From contig JANBPU010000347.1 of the NCBI GenBank assembly GCA_027575805.1, positions 1-15,296 of the forward strand: 15,296 nt of DNA. The letters run 5' to 3'. The translations under genes were made by a program, and so were the position numbers. This DNA comes from Mycoemilia scoparia (lineage: Eukaryota > Kickxellomycota > Kickxellomycetes > Kickxellales > Kickxellaceae). The notes below the pieces were generated by a model. It was given only the letters and a program-made list of their open reading frames with translations, made no database searches and was not told where the DNA came from. Shown here one piece after another: positions 1 to 8,400 of the stretch. Each line of letters begins with the position of its first letter. The first letter of the stretch is position 1.

Positions 1-74
1 CTAATTTTGATCACACAGGGTGACTGATCACATTTTACTAGTAAATGGTCACCCTTCAAAAATAATCGCCCATA
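1..74. repeat. Family A short inverted-repeat element, compact copy
   Basis: The right end (about 49-74) reads inward as ATATGGGCGATTATTTTTGA followed by AGGGTGAC, the family A terminal repeat. The left end (1-24, TAATTTTGA then an extra TCACAC then AGGGTGAC) looks like the same terminal repeat carrying a small insertion. GGGTGAC (18-24) and GTCACCC (48-54) form an inner inverted repeat around the palindrome TTTACTAGTAAA, which also occurs in the copies near 1920 and 14765. The conserved middle segment of the longer copies is absent, so this is a deleted version or a minimal form. It may extend slightly beyond the window's left edge. Confidence 0.6.
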
Positions 75-336
75 TGCAACAACAATCTGAAATTATTTTT
101 GTCTTTGTTATTCAGAAAACAATGTATGTGTATATTCCGCTTTATTGATCTCATGACAGCACACATTTCCGACCCAATGTCTGTATCCTTACAATCTCCC
201 ATCCTCCTCTCTTTCTTGCTTTTTAAATGAATAATCGCTCAGTGTATGCCGATAGAGGATATAAATGTCATTCTTTAAGGAATCCTGGTACAACAATTAT
301 ACATAAACATTCTTAATTGATTTATTTCAAAATAGT
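75..336. other. AT-rich spacer, no gene seen
   Basis: No convincing reading frame, RNA gene or repeat is visible between the two flanking repeat copies. There is a short CT-rich stretch near 196-225, but no gene start can be assigned to it. Confidence 0.5.
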
Positions 337-469
337 GAGATTTTACTTTAGGCCAAATGCATTTATACAGAAATGGCTCATTATATTTTTGCCCAATCAC
401 CAGCCATTACATATCCAAATTCTGGGAACCTATTTTTGCCCAAGGCTGTATGAATCCTGATCAAATATC
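337..469 (+). repeat. Family B short repeat, diverged copy
   Basis: Recognised by comparison with the other B copies in the window: GAGATTTTACTTTA, then CAGAAATGGCTC, then CCCAATCACCAGCCATTACA, then TTTTTGCCCAAGGCTGT and a final CTGATCAAATAT. The order of blocks is the same as at 4437, 13303 and 14583. This copy has more substitutions (TTTGCCCAAGG instead of TTTGCCTAAAG), so it is probably old. No coding capacity. Confidence 0.6.
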
Positions 470-620
470 CAACTACTTATCGTTATACGTATTAGTTAGA
501 AAAATGCTTAGATAAATGAATATGGTTTCCATGACGATGGTTATTTGTCCCGTGTATTATAACTAGGCTAAGTAGAATCCCAAGATAATATTCATTAGTG
601 TTGTTAGCATTAAGTGATGT

Positions 621-693
621 ATCGTCAAAGCTCTCACAAGGCCTTAGGCAAAAATGGGTCCTTAGGGGCCACATAGCAAATGGCTTGGTGAGC
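621..693 (-). repeat. Family B repeat, partial, inverted
   Basis: Read on the minus strand this stretch gives TCACCAAGCCATTTGCTATG, then GACCCATTTTTGCCTAAGGC, CTTGTGAGAGCTTTGACGAT. This matches the right half of the other B copies (for example 4503-4577). The left half with the CAGAAATGGGCCC block is missing, so the copy is truncated. A short minus-strand open frame across 492-674 is explained by this repeat and is not a gene. Confidence 0.6.
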
Positions 694-1190
694 CATATCC
701 ATGTAAATGAGCTAAGCTACATCAATGGATGAGAAAGCGCTGGTGCATCATAAAAATAACAATACATAAAAAGCTACCCCCCACCATCACTATTGCCAAT
801 TATCCCCTGTGTCTTTCCATAATTCGAGGCCGAATTCATTGTGTATCATCCTTGGCTGTATCCATCTTATTTAATCTTTCCTTTATCCTTCGGAACTTTT
901 TCAGATTCCAAGTTCTTTGTCTACATTATTACTATCATCATTGTGAGAGCCAGTGAGTGGGGGAGGAGCTTTGACCATTGCCACACATGCATACGCATCA
1001 TTGATCGCTTTACAAGAGTCCCTACCACCATTCAATAAGCCACCACAGCCAAGGATTTCTCTCCTCTCTCTTTTGCTCCTTTTATCAGGTGCTAAAGCTA
1101 TGAGAATCTTTTTAAGCTAAAGTCGGTGTCATTGACAATCAGTTTATAGAAAATAACCTCCTAAAGCCTACGTTATGCATATGGAAAATT
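694..1190. other. Spacer without recognisable gene
   Basis: Two overlapping short plus-strand open frames exist around 729-1038, but neither has domain-like composition, a good start context or a homologue I recognise. They contain runs such as repeated His, Ile and Tyr typical of translated AT-rich spacer. I see nothing else supportable here. Confidence 0.45.
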
Positions 1191-1296
1191 CTCCACCTAA
1201 AGGGAACAGACAGATACCCTCCCATACATTTCAGCTGGAGTCTCAGTGATGAATGGCTGGGATACAAGGGAACATCCTAGTACCCTTTTGGAGGAG
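1191..1296. repeat. Possible small inverted-repeat element
   Basis: CTCCACCTAAAGGG (1191-1204) pairs with CCCTTTTGGAGGAG (1283-1296): 12 of 14 positions match when the right arm is reverse-complemented. The enclosed ~78 bp also contains a direct echo AAGGGAACA (about 1199 and 1266). This could be a degenerate transposable element or chance; only one copy is seen in the window. Confidence 0.25.
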
Positions 1297-1442
1297 ACTA
1301 CTCAGCCATATACACATACACACAACTATACATGACTACTAAAAGTCACCCTTCACAAATTTTCACCTATATTGTCTTTTATCGTCTTTTCTTCGCTAAT
1401 CAATTATGTTAAACAAAAAATATAATGACTTACAATTATAAC

Positions 1443-1568
1443 AATTGGTAGCAATGTCAGAAAGCCAAGTTTTCTATCTAATATATAATTGAGGCACTTT
1501 ACTAGCAAAGCATTTAAAGTATGTATTTTATAAATAAAAAGCTTGTCGTTCTGGCATTGCTACCAATT
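1443..1568. mobile_element. MITE-like element with 27-bp terminal inverted repeats
   Basis: The left end AATTGGTAGCAATGTCAGAA followed by AGCCAAG is matched at the right end, reverse-complemented, by AATTGGTAGCAATGCCAGAA followed by CGACAAG: 24 of 27 positions agree. The ~70 bp inside is AT-rich and non-coding. The length (126 bp), long near-identical ends and lack of coding sequence are those of a miniature inverted-repeat transposable element (MITE). The ends do not match families A or B, so it is a separate family with one copy here. I cannot define a clear target-site duplication; the AATT at each end makes the exact border ambiguous. Confidence 0.7.
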
Positions 1569-1892
1569 TTTATGTAGCTGTGTGTGATTTATTTTACTGA
1601 AAAGCAAAGATAAAGGGTAGCTACTTGAGCTTGGCATTAGTTTCTAGTGTATGGCTCCTAAATAGTTTATGTGCTTTCCCATAACTTTGACATTTTATTA
1701 TAATGAACTGTCTGCAATAATAGATGGGCAATTATATTCTACTATCAGGAATATGGAAGATCTTTTAAAATGGAACAGTTATATGGAAAATTCGAGACTT
1801 TTGATTTTAATTCTGACAATGCATTTAAGGTATATTGATAGTTTCAAATTAATAATATATATATACTATCTAATGATTTAAATGTTCGATTA
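1569..1892. other. AT-rich spacer, no gene seen
   Basis: A 70-codon plus-strand open frame lies at 1669-1881 but ends in repetitive Ile/Tyr/Leu codons over a TATATATA run (about 1853-1866) and has no recognisable domain. I treat it as spurious. Confidence 0.45.
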
Positions 1893-1983
1893 TATGGAGG
1901 GTTGTTTTTGAAGGGTGAATGTTTACTAGTAAAACTGGATATCAATTTGGCTGTAATAACCCCCTATAATCATTGGTCACCCA
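1893..1983 (+). repeat. Family A element, right end lost
   Basis: The left terminus TATGGAGGGTTGTTTTTGAA then GGGTGAATG is followed by the palindrome TTTACTAGTAAA, then by the conserved middle block ATTTGGCTGTAATAACCCCC and TATAATCATTGG, which also occurs near 13000, 14790 and 14896. The right terminal repeat is reduced to GGTCACCC. The sequence beyond it (CATTTGTCAATGATTTTG) faintly resembles a second start of the middle block, so the copy may be rearranged as well as truncated. The TA at 1893-1894 is consistent with a TA target. Confidence 0.6.
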
Positions 1984-2328
1984 TTTGTCAATGATTTTGA
2001 TCCTATTAAAATAAACATGAAGCCGAAACTATTATAATAGTGCAATAATGAAAAATGTCTATAGATTATCACTAGGCCATTTATAATAACAGCATTAATT
2101 CTGTGCAATGAACTTAAAATAACAACAAAGGCTGATACATTGCTCTATAAATAACCTTGACTGATTCTCATTTTTGCAACAACACCGAGGTGCTATAATA
2201 AAAATATATGTAATTTGATAATAACATTATAAAAATGAATAATGAGCTAATAAAAAACCTACACACACATCATTCATTCTAACTTCCAAAGGATAAACAA
2301 AGCAAAGCACTGCTACATACAATACTAA
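1984..2328. other. 3' flank of the DUF89-like gene
   Basis: AT-rich sequence downstream of the minus-strand stop codon. It presumably contains the transcript end, but I could not assign a canonical polyadenylation signal on the minus strand with confidence. No gene or repeat copy is recognised. Confidence 0.4.
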
Positions 2329-3867
2329 CTAATTGTCACTACGAGGATTACTGAACAAAATAGTTGAATAAGATCCAGAAGTCAACCAACCAGGTTCGCT
2401 ATCATCAAGGGCCTTATAGATGTCAGAATCAACATTAACTACTGTATCCGCCTTAGTAGTACGCAATGAAACAATAGGTGGGGCAAAAATGCTCTTACTA
2501 GCCAAAGGCCCAATAGCATCAGCAAAAGGAACTGAAGGATCCCAACTCAAATCGTGAGTCAATTTGCGGAAATTCAAATCGCCCTTAAATATAACCAGAT
2601 CACTCTTTGTCAATTCCTCAGTCCACAGCTGGTTGGCATTTTCTGGCAAATAATGGAATGGCAATAACCCAGTCCAGAACAAGTCATCTTCCAATTTCCA
2701 AGTGCCATTTTCCAGGTAAGTTTTCCATTTTTGGGTTAATACTTCGAGAGCTTCGATTCCACCCTCAGCTACCATGTTTTGACGTTGCTGACGATACTGG
2801 GAAGGCGAGTCGTTGAGGATCCAATAGAAATCGGGTTTACAGACATCTGATACGTACCAGGGAATCCTCTTACAATGGAAATATACAACCTTGGCATACC
2901 CATGGGTTGTCAACCAATTGGCCAATAGCAAGTCCATGTATAATTCATAACCAGCATTATCCAGCACAATGTCGATTCGTCCATTCTTTACATTGTTTTT
3001 AAGGTATTGCCAAATCTGGGGAGAATGATCTTCCAATATCTTGGTTGCCAACGCGGTCTGTACTTTATCATTTGTGTCTTTCTTTTCATCATTATCATCA
3101 TCATCATCATCTTGGCCATCAACTATTGATTGAGCTTTGGATGCAATGGCCGAAGAAGCCTCGGACTGCTGACGTTTTTCTTGCATTTGATTGAAATCAT
3201 CTCCATCAAAATCTGGAAACATGCTCAAATCGTTTTGGTTTCCCCATAAACTACCTTTAAGAACACCAGCGAAATTTTCCGAGTCGTCGGCATTAGTACT
3301 GGTGCTGGTTTTCAAAGTAGCTATATCATCAGCCAAGGTTTGTTTTGCCAGTATGGATACAGACTGACTAGCAGAAATAAAAGTTTCTAGTTTTTGATCA
3401 AAAAAGTAATCAAAATCGCTCCAGTACTTTGAACGAGCAAAAATTCCGCCAACTCGACGATAAAGATAGGTTTCCCAAATAATGAATGGGGTTTCTACCC
3501 ATGTTTTATCAGTAAAGTTGTACTGGGTTAGGATTTCGTTGCATTGTTTGATATCGCCTATGGTGTCGCCTTCTTCTTTGAGGAGAGATAGTGTGGCGCT
3601 GGGGTCTGACATTTCATTTATGAGTTGTTCAAGCTCCTTGATGATGACATTTTGGGCTTCTTGGACTTTTTCTGGATTGCTGGTGGCTGACGATGATGAT
3701 GATGATGAATGGTTCTTGACGGTCGTGATGATTTTTTGGACAATAAATGGAACACGAGTTTTGAGTGATTCGGAACTAAATGATCCTTCTTTGTCACATT
3801 TACAGGGTGGGAAGGGAGTATTGTCCAAGCTGAATGAGTAGCGAAGGTTCTGGGGCAAGATCATCAT
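2329..3867 (-). CDS. DUF89/ARMT1-like metal-dependent phosphatase
   Basis: Complete 512-residue frame, TAG stop, no intron needed. It is recognised as the DUF89 damage-control phosphatase family (human ARMT1, yeast YMR027W group). Known members are Mn/Ni/Mg-dependent phosphatases active on phosphorylated sugars such as fructose-1-phosphate; ARMT1 was also proposed to be a protein carboxyl methyltransferase. Visible signatures: the all-helical N-terminal part (about 20-175) with GSFSSESLKTRVP and ETYLYRRV; LWGNQNDLS (208-215); the metal site VLDNAGYELYMDLLLANW with D303 and N304, and a further Asp (D341) 38 residues on in PWYVSDV; IFKGDLNFRKL (427-436); and SLRTTKADTVV near 467-477. All expected motifs are present, so it is probably active and cytosolic. 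Family-unusual are a Ser run (54-60) and an acidic insert (about 220-268, six consecutive Asp). Two adjacent Met codons begin the frame; I chose the first. The family call is firm; the natural substrate is not known from sequence. Confidence 0.93.
   Translation of the reverse strand: MMILPQNLRYSFSLDNTPFPPCKCDKEGSFSSESLKTRVPFIVQKIITTVKNHSSSSSSSATSNPEKVQEAQNVIIKELEQLINEMSDPSATLSLLKEEGDTIGDIKQCNEILTQYNFTDKTWVETPFIIWETYLYRRVGGIFARSKYWSDFDYFFDQKLETFISASQSVSILAKQTLADDIATLKTSTSTNADDSENFAGVLKGSLWGNQNDLSMFPDFDGDDFNQMQEKRQQSEASSAIASKAQSIVDGQDDDDDDNDEKKDTNDKVQTALATKILEDHSPQIWQYLKNNVKNGRIDIVLDNAGYELYMDLLLANWLTTHGYAKVVYFHCKRIPWYVSDVCKPDFYWILNDSPSQYRQQRQNMVAEGGIEALEVLTQKWKTYLENGTWKLEDDLFWTGLLPFHYLPENANQLWTEELTKSDLVIFKGDLNFRKLTHDLSWDPSVPFADAIGPLASKSIFAPPIVSLRTTKADTVVNVDSDIYKALDDSEPGWLTSGSYSTILFSNPRSDN
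3088..3111. repeat. ATC trinucleotide microsatellite inside the DUF89-like gene
   Basis: An ATC-rich tract (one ATT interruption) that reads as GAT on the coding strand and encodes the Asp run at residues 253-258. It lies in a loop-like acidic insert between family motifs, where length change would be tolerated. Confidence 0.8.
3692..3706. repeat. GAT/TCA microsatellite inside the DUF89-like gene
   Basis: Five GAT units on the plus strand. On the coding strand the frame reads them as TCA, giving the Ser run near residues 54-60. It lies in a non-conserved linker of the N-terminal domain. Confidence 0.75.
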
Positions 3868-4436
3868 TGCTGTTTCTGCTGGGAGTTAAATTGAGCAGAT
3901 TTAATAGATGGATGAGTAAATAGAAAGAGTACTGGTGTAAGAGAGAGTGTGTGTATATACTCAAAAATATTCGTTGGTTAGATAATTTTAATAAAGGATA
4001 AACCAAAGAATAAAATAATAATGAAACAAAGAAGGTTATTTTAGAAAGATTCGAAGCAATATTTATACTTTTTAGTTATGTTGATGGTGAGTTATGATGA
4101 CGACGACGACTATCGTGATCCAAATCACTGTCCCTTATCCTTCTTCAACTCTCTCGTTTATGATGATTCACTATTGGGTTGATAAAACCAACAATATTGT
4201 GACTAATCAAATTATCGCCAAGCTACCAACCAATGAATCTCCATTATAAACCACCTTTTCTCCCTCCATTATCCCCAACTCTTTAACCACCTATGGATTC
4301 CAAGCACGTTTGGTATGGAAAATTCCTGTATCCTATTTACATTTATCTACATTTTTAAAGGAACCACTCAAATCTCCTATAGAAATTCTCACGATTCTTT
4401 GCCAAATGCTTGTGCAACGCACGTCTCTGTCTACTA
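3868..4436 (-). promoter_or_regulatory. Upstream region of the DUF89-like gene
   Basis: On the minus strand the start is preceded by ACAGCA (purine at -3). About 60-100 bp upstream lies GTATATACACACACTCTCTC, a TATA-like and CT-rich stretch of the type often seen near fungal transcription starts. A GAC/GTC trinucleotide patch lies near 4099-4110. A promoter here is expected from position; the exact start of transcription is inferred, not shown. No other gene is visible in the interval. Confidence 0.4.
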
Positions 4437-4577
4437 TTTGGGAAGATTTTACTAGTGGCCAGGTATCTATTAAGCAGAAATGGACCCTTAGATTTTAGCT
4501 CAATCACCAGCCATTAGCTATGCAACTACACCTAGTGACCCATTTTGCCTAAAGCCCTGTGAGCCTTGACCATATGG
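4437..4577 (+). repeat. Family B repeat, full-length copy
   Basis: Contains, in order, GGGAAGATTTTACTAG, TTAAGCAGAAATGGACCCTT, TCAATCACCAGCCATTAGCT, GTGACCCATTTTGCCTAAAG and CCCTGTGAGCCTTGACCATA. All blocks recur in the same order at 13303 and 14583. The extreme ends (TTTGGGAAGATT and the reverse complement of TTGACCATATGG) are only weakly complementary. A 62-codon plus-strand open frame over 4310-4498 runs into this repeat and is not supported as a gene. Confidence 0.65.
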
Positions 4578-5426
4578 TATTTGCGACTATGGTCTCTATT
4601 TTCGCATTAACCACCACAATCACAATCATCATCATCTGTATATTGGAATGGAGGTAATGCATGGAATTGGGAGGGGGATCCAGAAAGTTATCTGAAATCT
4701 TGTTTGGAGTAAAATCATTACAACACAAAAGATGAGCATATAAACTAACTCCTCCTTTCTTAAACCTGTTCTACCACACATGGAGTAAGGTTGAAGCATC
4801 GTGAATATTTGGAGAAAACTGATTTGTTATTTTGTTTGGCGATTACTGACCAATCATGTTTCAGAATCTTTGCTTGAGGCTTGGTTTATCCTGTGTCAAC
4901 AATTTGAACATCACATCGATGTTGTTGATGTTGTAAACACGATTAGAATTTCGTTCAATGACGTAAAAAATGGCAGTGAGAGTCCAAGTAAATATTATAG
5001 TAATAATCGGCACTTTGTATCTCAAAGATATAGATGCTTAATCTTTGTATTTAAGGTTCTTTAATTCAAACACAGTCCATCGTGGCCAAATTATACCAAT
5101 CTCGGCTGCCTTTACTCGGATACACTGCTTATAAAAGTATATACTATAGGTTTACCGTGTTGGGTTATTTTGATAGTTTGTACAGGCTTTAAACTTACAA
5201 GGTAAAAAATAAAAGTATAGAAAAAAACTTGGCTAACAGATATAATAGCTATTTATGAAATCAAACAAGTATAAAAAACTTGATCTGCATACACTGCGAG
5301 ACGACGCATAGTCACAGACCATTTACATGTGCAAAGGAGAACACTGATAGGAATTGTAGTTGAAAATTGGGTATTATCACCCATTCACAGATTTGTGATT
5401 TGGATAAAGTATTTGTTAGAAAGGCT
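4578..5426. other. 3' flank of the CM1-protein gene, no gene identified
   Basis: An 87-codon plus-strand open frame (4801-5064) starts only with GTG and shows no domain I recognise. A second frame over 4795-4875 gives a short protein-like stretch ending in a stop. These could be the remains of a decayed gene or mobile element, but I cannot support either. The part next to 5427 should contain the transcript end of the minus-strand gene; no canonical poly(A) signal was assigned. Confidence 0.4.
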
Positions 5427-8400
5427 TTAGAATATAGGAGATACTGGATCGCTGTGATCCAAATCAACTGGAACTTCTTGGTTAGCTTCACCACCGCCGC
5501 CTATTGAAATGGGAGATGGTTGACTTCCGCTGGGCTGAGGACTGAAGGGTGTTGTCAATTGTAGGCCTGATGCTCTGATTGGTTTATAGATGGAGTCATC
5601 AAAATATGCTGTTGATTTCATGTGTTCAAATTGTGGTGATTTCAAGGAACTTTGCTCATGGTGGCGTTGGTTGTGAAAATCGTCATCGAAATCATGCCCC
5701 TCCATTTGAAGCCCTCTGTCATCGTCGAGACCTTCGCCTTCGTCGTTATCTTCGCCTTCATCATAGCTCGATGAATTGTCAAATCCCTCATCTGCTGTGT
5801 ACATAGATAATGCTGAATCCATACTGCTCATCGACTGGGCAAGTCGAAGATCACGCAATCTTGCCTCAACTGCACCAAGTCTAGTGGGAGAAACCACGAC
5901 ATCCTGTAAACACGATTTCACCAACTCCTGGTTGACTTTATAGAGTGCTCTTTCCTCATTCAAGCATTCATTGAGGTCGCTGAGCGTATTCTCAAGGTGA
6001 CAGATCTTGTTGTTTCGACTTTCAAGTTCATCTCGAAGATGGTTGATCATATGTTGAAGGGCTATGCTATCACCAGTTCCTCCAGCACTAGTAGAATGAT
6101 ACTCGGTGGTATTATATCCTTCGCCATCATCATTTTCTGAGGCTGTTCCAATATTAGTGGGCTCAGAAACAACATTGTTTCGTTGTGATGATCGTGAGGA
6201 AGGTGCTGTTGATGGCTGTGGGCTAATAATTCTTGCTGCATTGGGACCATCATCTTCTCCAGAGACCTTCCGCTGATGCTCAAGCTCTTGCTCCGCATCC
6301 CTGAGTTGTTGTTCAATTTCCTGCTTGACATGCATTAGCTCCTCCAACTTGGTTCGAATTTCATCGTGTTCAGCTTGCAAGGTAGAGTTGTTTTCACGCA
6401 ACTGATTCAGCTCAGATTCATAGTTTTCAACATCCTCTCGATAGATCTTTTCGAGGTTTTCGTAGTCCTGTGTAAGCTTATCGTGGGCCTCACGTACCTC
6501 AAGGTACAAGTAGTGCTCATTCTTGCATTTATTTTGAAGCTCTGCGACCTGCTTCTCCAAAGCCTCCACTTGCTCACGTGCAGCGTGTACTGAAGTAAAG
6601 ATGTTAGATTTAAATGACGGTGAGTTTAGCTTATGCCTGGGGGCATTGAGAAGCCGTTCTTGCTGAGGTGTCGAAAGATGTCTAGGACTACGCTCGCTCC
6701 AATCTACTTCTGAGCCTTCACTTGGGTTCCCTAATGTTTCGCTGGTTGCTCCCGTACCAGATCTAGCAATATATGCAGCGGGTGGTGTATTCATACCTCC
6801 AGCAAGATCGCCTCCCCTATAGTCTGGAGAGCCTCTATATGCAGAGACATGGCCATGAGGCGAATTGAATGAGCTGTTCGCTTGTTGCCTCTGGAGTGCG
6901 AGCTGGCGCCAATTATCTGCATTCTCTTTCTCTTGCATTAAGTCCTTTTGGAGCTGACTGCAAGATTCTTCTTGGACATTGAGCTCCTGTCGAACTCTGT
7001 TGAGCTCCTCTTCAAGATCAACATTCTTTTCCTCAAAATCTTGCACGCGGATCTCGAGATCTTGAATATGTCGCTTTTCGTCCTCGGTCATTCCGTGTAC
7101 CAAATTACACTTGGGCGGATTGTTTACTTGGTAGATTAGTCCATCATTGGCTTCAGTCAGATATTGAATTTTTTCCAAAAGCTCCTTGATCTTTTCACTG
7201 GCTTTTCGATTCGACTTACATGCTCGCTCATAATCATGGGCCAGCTTCTTTATCGAGTCAGAGCTAGTTTCCTCGAGTGCATCACTAAGGATCTTGTTTC
7301 GAAGTCGAAGATCAAAGTTCTCTTGTAAAAGTTCCTGTACCTTCTGACTCTGAGCCCTCAGATCATAATACGCTGTGTTGTTGTTGTTGGCGGTAGAACC
7401 GTTTGCATCATCATTCTCTTCGCCCGTTTCAGGTGATGATTTGATTCCGCCTGCACCACCACTTTGTTTAGATGAGCTTTTATTCATTGCTACAGTTTGA
7501 CTTTGACCATACTGTTGCTGATGGAAGTGATTGGTGGCAGTTGTTGATGGTGACTTGACATGTGGACGATTCTGTGTGCAAGCCAAGACGTCACCCTGAA
7601 CTCTGGGATTTGTGCTTCCAGAATTTCCACGTCTGTGATGTGCAAATGGCCTATTAACTACTCCGCCAACACTGGATGCGCTTCCTAATAAAGGTGACCC
7701 TGGATTGTTGGTTGCTCCGCTGACTGACATTGGTCGGACACCACCATTTGGACTAGTCATATGATTTGAGGCATTGAAGCTGTATCTTCTTTCGCGACCC
7801 GTCAAAGCAGTAATAATATTAGGTGGCTCTGCACTGCTTCCAGTATTGAGTCCTCCCATATGCCCCATTGCTGCTGCTGCTACAGCAGAGGGCGATTCGT
7901 ATTGGCCTCCAGCACCCCCTTGGTATCCTCGCTGCTGGTTAGAAAAGCCATACCCATTTTCATGAATATGTCTGTGGTTTCGTGGTGAAGACCATAAGCC
8001 ATTGTCACTCAAAGTATCATTGGGAAGTGCCCGGCTATTTGCTCTCGATCTTACACTGGCAGAAGAAGCATATAGTCCTCCCCGATTAACAGCACTCTCT
8101 GTGGCTGCTTCGGACTGAGCGTAAGTAGTGGTGGCAGTAGTAGCTCGCATTAAACCACTGCTGCCAGCAGCATTGAACTTGTGCATACGCTCGGCGATAG
8201 AAGAAGGCGAGTCATCAAGCATGTTTGTGGTAGCCAAGAGGGTATCTACTTGTGTGTTGTTTGTGATTCCGCCAGCAGTCTGCGGATTGGGAAGCGCAGC
8301 CATGCGTGCAGGTGTATGTGCGTACATCTGCGAATCGTCAAGAGAGGCACCGGCTTGCCTATTCATCCACGAATCGCCTTCAATTGTAAAGTTGGAAAGA

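Noticed and set aside
3482..3841. 119-codon plus-strand frame with an Asp run
   Set aside because: Exact antisense of the conserved DUF89-like gene; the Asp run is the microsatellite read on the other strand.
4801..5064. 87-codon plus-strand frame downstream of the CM1 gene
   Set aside because: Begins only with GTG, has no known domain and lies in the probable 3' flank of the opposite-strand gene.
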